Source: Fomitopsis serialis
Taxonomy: Eukaryota; Basidiomycota; Agaricomycetes; Polyporales; Fomitopsidaceae
Length of the DNA stretch: 64,000 bases
Direction of reading: 5' to 3'
Assembly: GCF_022376445.1 (NCBI RefSeq)
Contig: NW_025955128.1
Span: forward strand, 21,185-85,184
Below, in pieces: positions 1 through 8,942 of this stretch (position 1 is its first letter; every line of letters starts with the position of its first letter). The position numbers and the translations under genes were made by a program. A model generated the notes under the pieces. It was not told where the DNA came from. It was given only the letters and a program-made list of their open reading frames with translations, and did no database searches.

Positions 1-102
1 AGCTTCTGTTCTGGGGACTATCTACTCTAGGCAACAACCTGGAAACTTCGAATTTCTATGCTTTACATCAAAACCTAGTCGACTTCGCAACCACTCAAGA
101 AG

Positions 103-3100
103 ATGGCTGGATCGACAACCCACTCTCCCAAGCACTCACGTAGTACTCGGGAGGCCCACCGCGCGAAGGTCGATGCGAAGGTCGATGGAATTCTTGACAG
201 TTTTGCGAAGTTCTTGAAGAGTATTCCGGTCGAGACACGAGCTACCCCCGATAGGCGGTTCCGGACACTCGATGACTCGATGAAGCATCTAGATGATGCT
301 ATCACATCGTTCAGACGCTCCGTGGAGCAGGACAACGAGTCCAGACGTCACCGTCGCACGACCTGCCGGACTGAGCTCTCCGACCCCGAGAACTCGTCCG
401 GAGCACTCGCGGAGCAGGCACCGTCCGACCGCGAGGTCGAACGCACAGCACACGCAGAACTGTTCGAGCCCAAGGTCGAGCCCATTCAGAGCTGCCAGGA
501 GAACCCGACTCCGCCTGTTCTAACCGAGCCACAGGAGCTGGAAAGCTCTCCGACGAGTGGTGCGCGCACCGAGATCGACAGCGCTGCCGCTGTTGAGCCC
601 GTGTCTGAGCCCAAGGGGCCGCGTCCTGAGCAGATCGAGCCCGACATCGAGACTGCTCAGAGATGTCCGGAGACTCCGTCTCCGATTGCTCCCAGTGAGC
701 TGACCAAACTCGGTACCACACTCAAGAGTGGTGCACGCGCCCGGTTCGACGACGCCGCCGTCGCCGAGACCGAGCCCAAGCCCCAGTTGTCCGACAAGGC
801 GACTCGGCCCTACGCCCGGGAAGGCATAGGGACGCGACCTTACGTCGCATCCCCGGATGTAGGCGAGCTTTTGCTCGTAGATCCACATGTCGCGTGCTCA
901 GAAATGAGCCGCGACTCAAAATATATGATCGCGCCGGACGACGTGCCCGACGCGGCCAGCATCGAGCTCGACACTCAACGCGTCGAGCGTCACGCGCCCG
1001 CGCCGAGAGCGAGCACTCCCAGAGTTAGCGCTGGAAGTGCTCCTCACAATGCTAACCGCCACTTCGACCTTCACTCTGGCAGCCACCGCCCGCGGGCAAC
1101 CGCATTCCAACCCGGGTTGCACTTCCCAACGGAAGTGCGAGCCGCGGACTGTCCTTGGACAGTTGTACCCTTTGCGGTTCAGCTAAAGGACCGACCGGTC
1201 AGTATCGACTGCCATCTCGCGGTCGACACCCCCTTTGGTGACGACTACTCGCGCGCGGCCGCTACCCAGGAAGACTTGCACTTCCTACCGGAAGTGCAAG
1301 ACTTCGGACTCTCCAAGACGGTTGAACCGCACTCGGTATCGTTGGCACGCCTCGACCGGTCCCCAGAACAGGTCGACTGCGCTCAACCTCAGGATAGGCA
1401 CGAGCGTCCGTCTGGCGGGCCAGACGCACACGCTGTTCCAATGGACGTGCAAACTTGCGTTCGCGGATCCGGATGGCCAGCTGAACTACTGACAGTTCAA
1501 CTGGCGGCGCCCAATGATCTGGCACCTCACGGTGCCAGACCGCGATCTACTTCCTATATGACCACGATCCTCGACTCTCGGAACCTCGCTTCGGACTCGA
1601 GAAGCTCTGTCCTCGACCCCGGCACCATCTGTTCGACCCTCGAAGGTTCTGGCGACACGCAACAGAGCCGCGCGGCCCAGGACTCGTACGACGCGCGTGC
1701 AAGTCCAGCGCCGAGCAACAAGGTCGAGAAGAACGTGCAGAACGGGGAGCGAACAGGAACCAGGGAGATGAGGAAGAGAGAGGAGGGGGAAGGGTGTGGG
1801 GCGAGCAAGAAGAACGAGCACAGAGGCTCAATGGACGCAGGTACGCCCGTGTTGAGCGTATCCCACTCGCCACCGCCTCCTTCTCCAATGCCCACACCGG
1901 CACACGTATCGACGACCACAGAGGTCGTCGTGCGTGTCGCAGGCCATGGAGACGGCATGTACGCGTTGCGGGACGACCTAATGGTCGTGCCCATCGCCCC
2001 GGTTGTGCTACGGGACGACCTTATGGTCGTACCACCACCGTCGCAAAGCGACACAGTGGACGTTCAGTCCCGCATATCGGACACGTCCCGACCTTTGCTG
2101 ACCGACCAGCACACTGTACCGACCAGTGAAGGTACGTCCTCGATGGACGTACCTGTCTCGATACCTCCATCCCCAATGCCCGCGCCAGCAGGCGTATCGA
2201 CGAACGAGAAGTCCGTCGTACGCACTGCTGGCCACGAAGATGGCATGTATGTGTTGCGGGACGACCTAAGGGTCGTACCCCCCGCCCCTCGAGGCGGTAT
2301 GCCTGTAACACGGGACGACCTCGCGGTCGTACCGTCTATTCCGCTAGGCGGCACGGCGGACGCGCAGCATTGCACGTCCGAAGTGCCCCATCGAGCATTC
2401 ACCAGCCGTCGCGTAGCGAACTCGAAGCTCGATGGTATGTCCATACTGGACGTACCCAGTCCTTCCCCGGTTCTCTCGCTAGTACCCGAGCCAGTGTGCA
2501 TGTCGACGAACGAGAAGGCTGTCGTGCGCACTACTGGTCACGGAAACGGCAGGTACACGTTGCGGGACAACCTCGCGGTCGTTCCGTCCACTTCGCAAGA
2601 CGACACGGCGGATGCACGGTGCTGCGTGCCCGCCTTGTCCCGACCTGTCATGACCGACCCACACGAAGGATCGATCAGTGAAGAGGTCGTTGTGCGTGCC
2701 GCAGGCCATGAAGACGGCACTTTCGTGTTGCGGGACGACCTGATGGTCATACCCGCCACTTCTCGAGGCAGTACACTTGCGATACGGGACGACCTCGCGG
2801 TCGTACCATCCAATCTGCAAGGCGACACGGCGGACGCGCAGCGCTGCACGTCCGACGTTTCCCAGACAGCTTTCATTAGCTGTCGAGTAGCGGGTTCGAA
2901 ACTTGAAGCGTGCGTATCGACGAACACGGAGATTGTCGTGCGCACCGCTGGCCACGAACACAATACAATCATGCCCCAGAACGACCTTGAGGTCGTACCC
3001 GAGCGTTCGAGTTCCTCGCTACCGTCTCCACTCCCATTACGGTACGACCTCGCGGTCGTACTCTTCAATTGGCAAAGCGAGACGACGACCGAGCGCCATC

Positions 3101-5310
3101 CCACAATCTACGTACCCTGCTCGGTCACGAACGACAGTCGCGACGTAGAGGGTACGTCGAATTCATGGCTCGATATACACGCTACCGGCAAGCACTGGCA
3201 CAGAGGGTCGAGAAGTACAAGTACGCTCTCGGCGGACGTACTTACCTCGACGCCTGCTGCACCCATGCTCGTGTCCGTGCCCACGCTAGCGAGCGTCACG
3301 GTGAACGAAGAACCTGTCGCGCGCAACACCCACGGCTCGTCGGGCCACCGTCTCTTCATCTCCGCCTTCATGATCACTTGTGATCATGGAGATGACATTA
3401 CGCTCACATCTCGGGACGACCTTCAGGCCGTACCGGGACCCGTCATTCGCCACGGCGAAGTCGGGTACGCACAGTGCTCTCAGCAGCCCGAGATCGCCGT
3501 CGGGTCTGCTCAATGCCACCTGGAGGCACCATCCCAAGGTGCCCCGGCCCAAGCGATGAAGCCAGGCATCACCCCGAAGGATGATGCACGCGCCGAGCTC
3601 GACACGTCCGTCATCGAGCTCGCATCCGAGCTGAACGAGTGGTGCGTTGAGTCGACGCATCTCCGCACTCGGGAGGGCATAGGCACACAGTACCATAATA
3701 GTACTGTGTACAGCGGGGACGAACCCGTACGTGTAGATACACCCGTCGCGCGCTCAGAGATGAGCCGCGACACAAAAAATGTATTATTATTATCGGACGA
3801 CGTGCCTGCCACGACGAGCAGCCTGCTCGACGCGACGCGCGACGCGCTCAACGCTACAGGCGTTGGGTGTCACGAGCCCGTGGCGAGCGACCCGAGCGCT
3901 AGCGCCCACCGCACTACACTCGACCGCCACCACCGAACCCTCGTTCTTGACCTCTTCCACTCTCTGGGCAGCCACCTCGAGCGCCCGTCTGGCGAGCCAG
4001 ACGCGCGCGCCGCCACGCGAGTGCGAACTCGCGTTCGCAACTGGCTGGTTGACTTAATGCCAGCCCAGTCAGTGGCAGCCGACGACCTGGTACCTCGCGG
4101 TACCAAATCGCCACTTCCTCCCTCCCCGGCTCCTCACCTCACCACTTTCGGTTCGCGCATTCACTCTGGCGACCGCTACCGCGGCTTTGGCGACATGCTA
4201 CCCAGCAGCGCGACTCAGGACTTGAACACCGCGCGTTCAAGCCCAGCGCCGAGCTGCAAGGCCGAGCGGACCACGAGGAACGCGGATAGTGGAGGCTGCA
4301 AGGAGATCCCGAAGGAACAAGAAGGGTGCGAGGAACGGACGAAGGGTCAGGGGGAGGAAGGGTGCGGGGCGAGTAGAGAAAGCGAGCAGGAAGGCTCGCA
4401 AAATACAGGTACGCCCTTACTGGACGTACTCAACTCGCCTCCGCCTGTGTCAGTGCCCGCGCCAGCGTGCGTGTCGACGAACATGGAGTTCGTCGTGCGC
4501 ACTACGGACCATGAAGATGGCACCTCCGCCCCCAGGGACGACTGCGAAGTCGTACCCAATGTCCCGCACGGCAGTGCATCCGTGCTGCGGGACGACCTCG
4601 CGGTCGTCCCACTCATCTCGCAATACGACATGGCGGACGTGCAGTACTGCACGTCCGACGTGCCTCACCATCCCACGACCGGATGTCGAGTAGCGGGTAC
4701 GCCCCAGATGGACGTACCCACCTCGACACTTCATCCCTTGCCCGCGCCCATACCAACAAGCGTAGCGACGAACGTGAAGTTCGTCGTACGCATGGCTGGC
4801 CAAGAGGACGGCATGTTCACGCTGCCGGACGACCTATTGGTCGTGCTTTCCGATACGCAAGGCCGCGCGCCAGTATTAGAGGACGACCGCGAGGTCGTAC
4901 ATTTCAATGCGCAAGGCGGCATGATGGATCAGCAGCGATGCAGGTCAGAGATGCCCCATCCAGCGTCGACCGTCCGTTGTGCAGCGCGTACGTCTAGCCT
5001 GCCGCTAGACGTACACGGGGCTTATGACCACCCCTCGTCGATTGCCCCTGACTTCTTGTCTGGCAGCTATATCGCTCGTCCACCCACAACGCAACACGGC
5101 CTGCACGTCCTCACGGAAGTGCAGGCCCTGACTGGCCCAGTGCAGCTGAACCTCCTTTGGTTCAGCTGGCAGAGTCGTGGGTTCACCTCGACGACAGATC
5201 CAGCAGCCCCCAATCGCGCGCGGCCGCATTCCGGGAAGACTTGTACTCCCAACCGGAAGTGCGAGCCCCCGGTAGCGTCAAGACAGCTGAACACCTCGCT
5301 GTTCAACTGA
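103..5310 (+). CDS. Very long repeat-rich reading frame (1,735 codons), function unknown
   Basis: This is an uninterrupted frame from an ATG at 103 with no family I recognise. The N-terminal ~95 residues are charged and possibly helical (rich in Lys, Asp, Arg) and are the only non-repetitive part. The rest is Pro/Ser/Thr/Asp/Arg-rich and low in hydrophobic residues, with no membrane segment. Short peptides recur many times, mainly VVRTAGHEDGM and RDDLxVVP, along with LPEVQ and TPxLDV. Each repeat coincides with a DNA inverted repeat: RDDLxVVP is encoded over the hairpin ACGACC-NNNN-GGTCGT. Two large degenerate copies of the same arrangement follow one another (roughly 780-3,060 and 3,660-4,900). 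A Gag-like role is possible from its place inside an LTR-like element, but no zinc knuckle or capsid motif is visible. Peptide repetition may be a by-product of nucleotide-level structure. Confidence 0.5.
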   Translation: MAGSTTHSPKHSRSTREAHRAKVDAKVDGILDSFAKFLKSIPVETRATPDRRFRTLDDSMKHLDDAITSFRRSVEQDNESRRHRRTTCRTELSDPENSSGALAEQAPSDREVERTAHAELFEPKVEPIQSCQENPTPPVLTEPQELESSPTSGARTEIDSAAAVEPVSEPKGPRPEQIEPDIETAQRCPETPSPIAPSELTKLGTTLKSGARARFDDAAVAETEPKPQLSDKATRPYAREGIGTRPYVASPDVGELLLVDPHVACSEMSRDSKYMIAPDDVPDAASIELDTQRVERHAPAPRASTPRVSAGSAPHNANRHFDLHSGSHRPRATAFQPGLHFPTEVRAADCPWTVVPFAVQLKDRPVSIDCHLAVDTPFGDDYSRAAATQEDLHFLPEVQDFGLSKTVEPHSVSLARLDRSPEQVDCAQPQDRHERPSGGPDAHAVPMDVQTCVRGSGWPAELLTVQLAAPNDLAPHGARPRSTSYMTTILDSRNLASDSRSSVLDPGTICSTLEGSGDTQQSRAAQDSYDARASPAPSNKVEKNVQNGERTGTREMRKREEGEGCGASKKNEHRGSMDAGTPVLSVSHSPPPPSPMPTPAHVSTTTEVVVRVAGHGDGMYALRDDLMVVPIAPVVLRDDLMVVPPPSQSDTVDVQSRISDTSRPLLTDQHTVPTSEGTSSMDVPVSIPPSPMPAPAGVSTNEKSVVRTAGHEDGMYVLRDDLRVVPPAPRGGMPVTRDDLAVVPSIPLGGTADAQHCTSEVPHRAFTSRRVANSKLDGMSILDVPSPSPVLSLVPEPVCMSTNEKAVVRTTGHGNGRYTLRDNLAVVPSTSQDDTADARCCVPALSRPVMTDPHEGSISEEVVVRAAGHEDGTFVLRDDLMVIPATSRGSTLAIRDDLAVVPSNLQGDTADAQRCTSDVSQTAFISCRVAGSKLEACVSTNTEIVVRTAGHEHNTIMPQNDLEVVPERSSSSLPSPLPLRYDLAVVLFNWQSETTTERHPTIYVPCSVTNDSRDVEGTSNSWLDIHATGKHWHRGSRSTSTLSADVLTSTPAAPMLVSVPTLASVTVNEEPVARNTHGSSGHRLFISAFMITCDHGDDITLTSRDDLQAVPGPVIRHGEVGYAQCSQQPEIAVGSAQCHLEAPSQGAPAQAMKPGITPKDDARAELDTSVIELASELNEWCVESTHLRTREGIGTQYHNSTVYSGDEPVRVDTPVARSEMSRDTKNVLLLSDDVPATTSSLLDATRDALNATGVGCHEPVASDPSASAHRTTLDRHHRTLVLDLFHSLGSHLERPSGEPDARAATRVRTRVRNWLVDLMPAQSVAADDLVPRGTKSPLPPSPAPHLTTFGSRIHSGDRYRGFGDMLPSSATQDLNTARSSPAPSCKAERTTRNADSGGCKEIPKEQEGCEERTKGQGEEGCGASRESEQEGSQNTGTPLLDVLNSPPPVSVPAPACVSTNMEFVVRTTDHEDGTSAPRDDCEVVPNVPHGSASVLRDDLAVVPLISQYDMADVQYCTSDVPHHPTTGCRVAGTPQMDVPTSTLHPLPAPIPTSVATNVKFVVRMAGQEDGMFTLPDDLLVVLSDTQGRAPVLEDDREVVHFNAQGGMMDQQRCRSEMPHPASTVRCAARTSSLPLDVHGAYDHPSSIAPDFLSGSYIARPPTTQHGLHVLTEVQALTGPVQLNLLWFSWQSRGFTSTTDPAAPNRARPHSGKTCTPNRKCEPPVASRQLNTSLFN

Positions 5311-6290
5311 CAGGCCCGCAATACGACCTTGACCTGCTCGACGAAGTGTTGGACCTCAATCCCGACTTGTTGAGCAGTCACCACCGTCTTCGCGACCCCG
5401 GCGCCTCTGCGAGTGCGCAGCCCGACGCTTGCGTAGCCCCAACGAACACGCGAGTTCGGGATTGCGAGGCGACTACTGCACTACCGACAGTGCAGCAGCC
5501 GGCGCTTACGGACTCCGACCGACCAGAACGGCTGTCCGACCGTCAACCCGACGAGAACTTCACAGTTCTCATCGAGGGTTCGATCCTAGGGACCCCTACC
5601 AAACTCCCCATCACCTCCTTCGCGGCCCCCGACATCGGTGGCGACTACGAGAGGCGTCACGAGTCGGAGCTCGTGCACGCACCCCGAAGATCGAGTGCAG
5701 GACGGACGGAGGATCAGGGCGGGGTCGAGGTGGAGGTGGAGGAGATTGCAGAGGCAGGAGAGGCAGAGGAGGAAGGTCAGACAGAAGGAAGAGAGGGGGA
5801 AGGGCACGGCGTAGGCAAGGAAGACAAGCTTCCGTGCTCGGAAGACAAAAGTACGCCCGTACTGGACGTACCTCCCCCGCTTATATCGCCACCCCTTACA
5901 CCGTCATCACCACTATCGACGGCCACGACAACCACACTGGTTGTCGTGGCAATCACCGTGCACAATGGTGGTACGGGCAGACCACGGGGCGACCTACAGG
6001 TTGCTCCCGGCACGGCTAGGCATTGCGGTACGATCGGCGAGCGAGTCTGCTCGTCCGATGTATCCGACATCTTCACAGCTCACGCGCAGACGACGAGTTC
6101 CTCGCTCGACATCTACGCTGAGGTGCTTAGCAGTGGATCAAACAACGAGTACCTCAAGGTACTCGCTGCGCATTCACCACCTCCTATCCCACTACCACCA
6201 CCTGTGACGATCACGACAATCAACGTGGTTGTCGTGGCAGTCACCACGTATGACGGTGGTACCAATGGCCTATGGATGTATTACGAGCTG
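780..6290 (+). repeat. Three diverged tandem copies of a multi-kilobase module
   Basis: Matching landmarks recur in order. The GCTCA-loop-TGAGC hairpin followed by GCCGCGAC occurs at ~896 and ~3752. The GCGCGCGGCCGC block ahead of a GGAAGTGC hairpin arm occurs at ~1250 and ~5215. A GAGGAAGGGTG-type purine-rich stretch followed by a GTACGCCC...GGACGTAC-like pair occurs at ~1,780-1,860, ~4,330-4,430 and ~5,780-5,870. The copies are too diverged for simple tandem repeat arrays. Some sites keep a hairpin but with an unrelated stem sequence: 834-848 versus 3685-3709. Confidence 0.6.
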
Positions 6291-6686
6291 CACCCGGCAT
6301 GACGATGCATCGCGGTACAATCGGTGAGCTTATTGCTCGACCGATGTATCTGATCGTTCTGCAGCCCACGCGCAGACGTTGGGCTTCCCCGTCGACGTCC
6401 ACGATGAGGAAGTTGACGGTGATTCGAGAAGCGAGTACCTCGTGGTACTCGTGCCAGTATCATTACCCTGCATTCCGATACCACCACCGATTGGTCACAT
6501 CCAGTATGGTCGCGCATCGACTCAGGGAGTGCTGAGCTCGCTGGCGAATGCGAGTACATTACAGCTCGGGTTGCGACCACCCTCACTGGTCCCATCACCA
6601 TCATCCATGATGTATCTGGAGAATTCACAGTTCTCCGACCTGGGTTGCTATCATCATTCCGGGCTGCATAACTCCATTGAGTTATG
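834..6686. repeat. Dense array of short perfect or near-perfect hairpins
   Basis: Inverted repeats with 5-12 bp arms and mostly 4-5 nt loops occur throughout. Examples checked by eye: 834-848, 864-877, 896-909, 1275-1300 (11-bp arms), 1910-1930, 1973-1988, 2015-2030, 2130-2154 (10-bp arms), 2261-2276, 2315-2330, 2831-2854, 3043-3060, 3369-3388, 3685-3709, 3752-3765, 4538-4553, 4592-4607, 4634-4657 (24-bp palindrome), 4829-4844, 4883-4898, 5553-5570, 5923-5949 (11-bp arms), 6146-6165, 6432-6451 and 6667-6686. The commonest stem is ACGACC/GGTCGT. At 4538-4553 both arms change together (ACGACT/AGTCGT), keeping the pairing. Confidence 0.85.
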
Positions 6687-6720
6687 TATGACGAGAGTGG
6701 ACGGCCATGCTGCTCACTGA
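5157..6720 (+). pseudogene. Frame-broken third copy of the repeat-rich reading frame
   Basis: Peptides homologous to the upstream frame continue here in other frames. Residues resembling the LPEVQ and VQL blocks are read in a second frame from 5157 to 6302. A third frame is needed around 6272-6380, and a fourth stretch runs from 6379 to 6720. The first frame change lies at ~5,140-5,160, beside an inverted repeat whose arms read CAGCTGAACC and GGTTCAGCTG. The protein frame is therefore not maintained, yet perfect hairpins persist (5553-5570, 5923-5949, 6146-6165, 6432-6451, 6667-6686). Either the 3' portion is decayed coding sequence, or the coding appearance of the whole region is secondary to DNA/RNA structure. 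Unrecognised introns are an alternative but no convincing splice sites were found at the frame changes. Confidence 0.5.
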
Positions 6721-6870
6721 CACGAAGTAGCTTGTCGTTGTCTACAGTATGGCACCACCTCGGTCTGGCCTATTGCTACCACCGTTGTGTGGTAGCATGT
6801 ACTTTCCTTTTCATTTCATTTCCTCTTTCTTTGTTTCTCTGGTTATCTCTGGGACCCGTGGTCGTGTCCA

Positions 6871-6881
6871 GTGGGGGAGGG
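6871..6881 (+). other. Polypurine tract before the 3' LTR
   Basis: An almost pure purine run (GTGGGGGAGGG) lies immediately 5' of TGTAAC. In LTR retroelements such a tract primes plus-strand synthesis. A pyrimidine-rich stretch precedes it (6805-6850). Position next to the LTR-like end is the main evidence. Confidence 0.55.
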
Positions 6882-7084
6882 TGTAACGGATATTCCCGTT
6901 ACGGTATATCTTATCTCGTATGATTGTTCTTGTTTGTTCGAGGGCTCGTATGGCACGCCAGCGCACCTATGAGACCTCAGTCCTTTACCATCCTCATCGC
7001 CCCATGTATGCTACGTGTAGACAGTCCCTCTGAATAGAGACTGGGTACAGCGCATACCGGGCCCGAGGATTAAGGGACGCTACA
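6882..7084 (+). mobile_element. Putative 3' long terminal repeat (203 bp)
   Basis: Begins TGTAAC and ends GCTACA, short imperfect inverted ends with the usual TG...CA. A TATA-like TATATCTTAT lies near the start. The right border is supported independently: the paralogous sequence at 18085 is continuous with flanking DNA, and similarity between the two copies starts at 7085. The partner LTR is not in the window, so identity between LTRs cannot be tested here. The expected target duplication would be about 5 bp beginning at 7085 (GGGGA). Confidence 0.6.
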
Positions 7085-8034
7085 GGGGAACTCCTGCTCT
7101 TGTATGAGCAGTTGAGTGAACCTCACCGTTTTCACGAGATGCCGACCCTCCGGGCTCCAACATTCTACCCCACGAAGGCTTGAAGATGCTTAGCACCATT
7201 AAGTATCAGCGATGTGTGCCGCCTAGAGCCCGATGAACGCTGTACGCGCGATGGTCCCTTCGATGTTGTACCGAAGACATCAAAGGGCTGACAACCGATT
7301 CTCGATAATAGGCCCTGCTGTCCCCGTTTTGCAAAAACATGGTCGACGAATCACTCGCGTGTGACCTACCCCGCCGTAGCCGTGCGTGCAGGAACTGCAC
7401 AGGTGGGTCTGATGCGACCAGAGCAGTTCACATCTCCTGACGCCTCAGATCCATGCCCGCGACCAACGTACGCACCGCGTCTGACCTCGCATGCTCAATT
7501 TGCCTCGAGCGGACGGACGAACCGGCGGGCGGGCGAATGAACAGACGGATGAGTGAGCGGATGTACGGACGGACGAGTTTGCGGGCGAGTTGGTTCTTTG
7601 CGAACGCACGACCTCTACGGGACGAATTGGCGTCGCGAGTTGTGCGCCCTTGACTGTCTTCTCGCCGACCACACCAAGGATATCTCCGTCAAAAGTGGGA
7701 GCCCGAGCAACTAATCGTCACGATCTGGCACGGCTCGGCGCTCGAATCCGCCTTCTCTGCCGTCGTCGTCGAAGACTCCTCGCTTTGCTGGACCGTTGCC
7801 GGAGACCCCCAGTGGTGACATCGGCGAGCGAACATCTGCGCCTTCTTGGTCGCAATGAACGCCTGGCCGGACTCCACCCCCCTCCCCCGCTGCGAATGCA
7901 GATAAAGGGCGTTGATACGTGCGAGGACGTCGACGCTTTCCAATGAAACGGAGGCTGTCGCCATCCACTTCTACGTCAAGATATTCGATCGCGAGCCGCC
8001 GCTCAGCAGACAATGCAAGCCTGTGCCACATGAG

Positions 8035-8043
8035 TATATAAAG
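8035..8043 (+). promoter_or_regulatory. TATA box of tail-anchored gene copy 1
   Basis: TATATAAAG lies 40 bp upstream of the ATG at 8083. The same box sits at the same distance in copy 2. Confidence 0.7.
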
Positions 8044-8082
8044 CGAAGGCGAAGTCGACCAACGTGCAGTCAAGCAAGCCCC

Positions 8083-8782
8083 ATGTCCTCCCCTTCTCCC
8101 TCGTTCAGCACCCTCTCCGATAATGTCGTCGTCGTCCGCTCTGGGAGGCGCCCCGACAAGTAAGTTGGTTGCCCTTCCCTCATAAATTATAGCGCTGAGC
8201 ATCAGTTGACAGAGGGATATTCGTCTTCTATGTGGCGGATTACCGAATAGGAGGGGTCGTAACTATAGACGGCGCTCGCATCATGAGGCCTGGACGCCTC
8301 GTCTTCATCCCTCTCCCTGGCGGTCGTTGTGAGCCTGCCCTTCCGATTCTTTGCTGTCGATCCGCCACTGACGGCTACCTCCCGCAGATGCCTTCTTCTG
8401 CTGCGGGCCTCGCGAGGTGCGAGGAAGGCCGATCGGCTCATGGAACGTTCAAATCGTTGTCCAAGAGGTGAGCGCGCAGCCGGTTCAATGGCTCAGTCAC
8501 TAAGTTGTTGTGTTATAGCCCACATTGACCGTTTATTGGTACGATGAAGTGGCGGACAGGGTCTACTCGGTGACCATGTACGACGACGAGAGTTTCCGTA
8601 CGCTTATGTACCACTGCTTCGGAGGGAGTGGCGACGGCGCTATCTCGCAGGGCGTTGTTAGCTCGCAGAGCACCAGGCCGTCCTGGCGCCACGCCTGTGG
8701 CGTCATCGTTGCATACCTCGTCGCTCTTTATCTCTCCTACAAGGCTACTGCTGCTTATGTCTCGTTCACGAAGTACATGTAG
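8083..8782 (+). CDS. Small tail-anchored membrane protein, copy 1 (four exons, 178 aa)
   Basis: Exons 8083-8159, 8213-8328, 8388-8467 and 8519-8782 join in frame with GT-AG introns of 51-59 bp. I do not recognise the family. The N-terminus is Ser/Pro-rich, then a beta-rich stretch (IFVFYVADYR, RLVFIPLPGG) is followed by a Cys-Cys pair in exon 3 and a Trp/Tyr-rich segment at the start of exon 4. Near the C-terminus, about residues 149-172, is one hydrophobic helix (GVIVAYLVALYLSYKATAAYV) with a short tail ending KYM, so the protein is probably tail-anchored with its bulk in the cytosol. No signal peptide is visible. The second copy at 19024-19717 preserves frame, splice phases and stop, which argues that both are functional. 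A clear TATA box supports the start. Confidence 0.75.
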
Positions 8783-8825
8783 ATGATCACCGTTTCCTGG
8801 ATCTTCGAGGTCTTAGTTCAATTGT

Positions 8826-8942
8826 TTTCATTTTCCCTCCCCTCCTTTCCTTTCCGTTCCCTTCTCTTCCGTTCCTCCCCTTCCTTTCCGTTCCCTCCGT
8901 TCCCTTCCTTCCCCTCCTCCTCCCCTCCTCTCTTTCCTCTAG
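8826..8942 (+). repeat. Pyrimidine-only tract
   Basis: About 110 bp of almost pure C/T (CCTTTCCGTTCCC-like units) lie shortly after the stop codon of the gene. The copy-2 equivalent (19751-19810) is shorter. Could lie in the 3' UTR; no further function inferred. Confidence 0.6.

Larger units (their letters stand above)
1..7084 (+). mobile_element. 3' part of a large LTR-retroelement-like insertion with a hairpin-dense interior
   Basis: Seen: a purine tract at 6871-6881 is followed directly by a TGTAAC...GCTACA segment (6882-7084). Sequence from 7085 onward is closely similar to 18085 onward, and that second copy runs through the junction without such an insertion. This fits a retroelement whose 3' LTR ends at 7084. 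The interior holds the 1,735-codon frame from 103 and its broken continuation. No reverse transcriptase, RNase H, integrase or protease motif is visible. Inferred: a large non-autonomous element (LARD-like), or an element whose pol lies elsewhere. The 5' LTR would be left of the window. The first 102 bases would be leader and primer-binding region; I cannot match a tRNA with confidence. Confidence 0.55.

Noticed and set aside
311..3700. Long open frames on the minus strand opposite the 1,735-codon frame
   Set aside because: They follow from palindromic, GC-rich sequence: an inverted-repeat-rich sense frame produces similar codons on the other strand. No independent support.
834..6686. Hairpin array as a CRISPR-like or simple tandem repeat array
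   Set aside because: Stems differ in sequence and spacing, there are no unique equal-length spacers, and the sequence is eukaryotic.
7590..8202. Overlapping open frames upstream of the tail-anchored gene (also 18531-19197)
   Set aside because: Both strands are open in both duplicates with no start context, splice sites or domain; they overlap the promoter.
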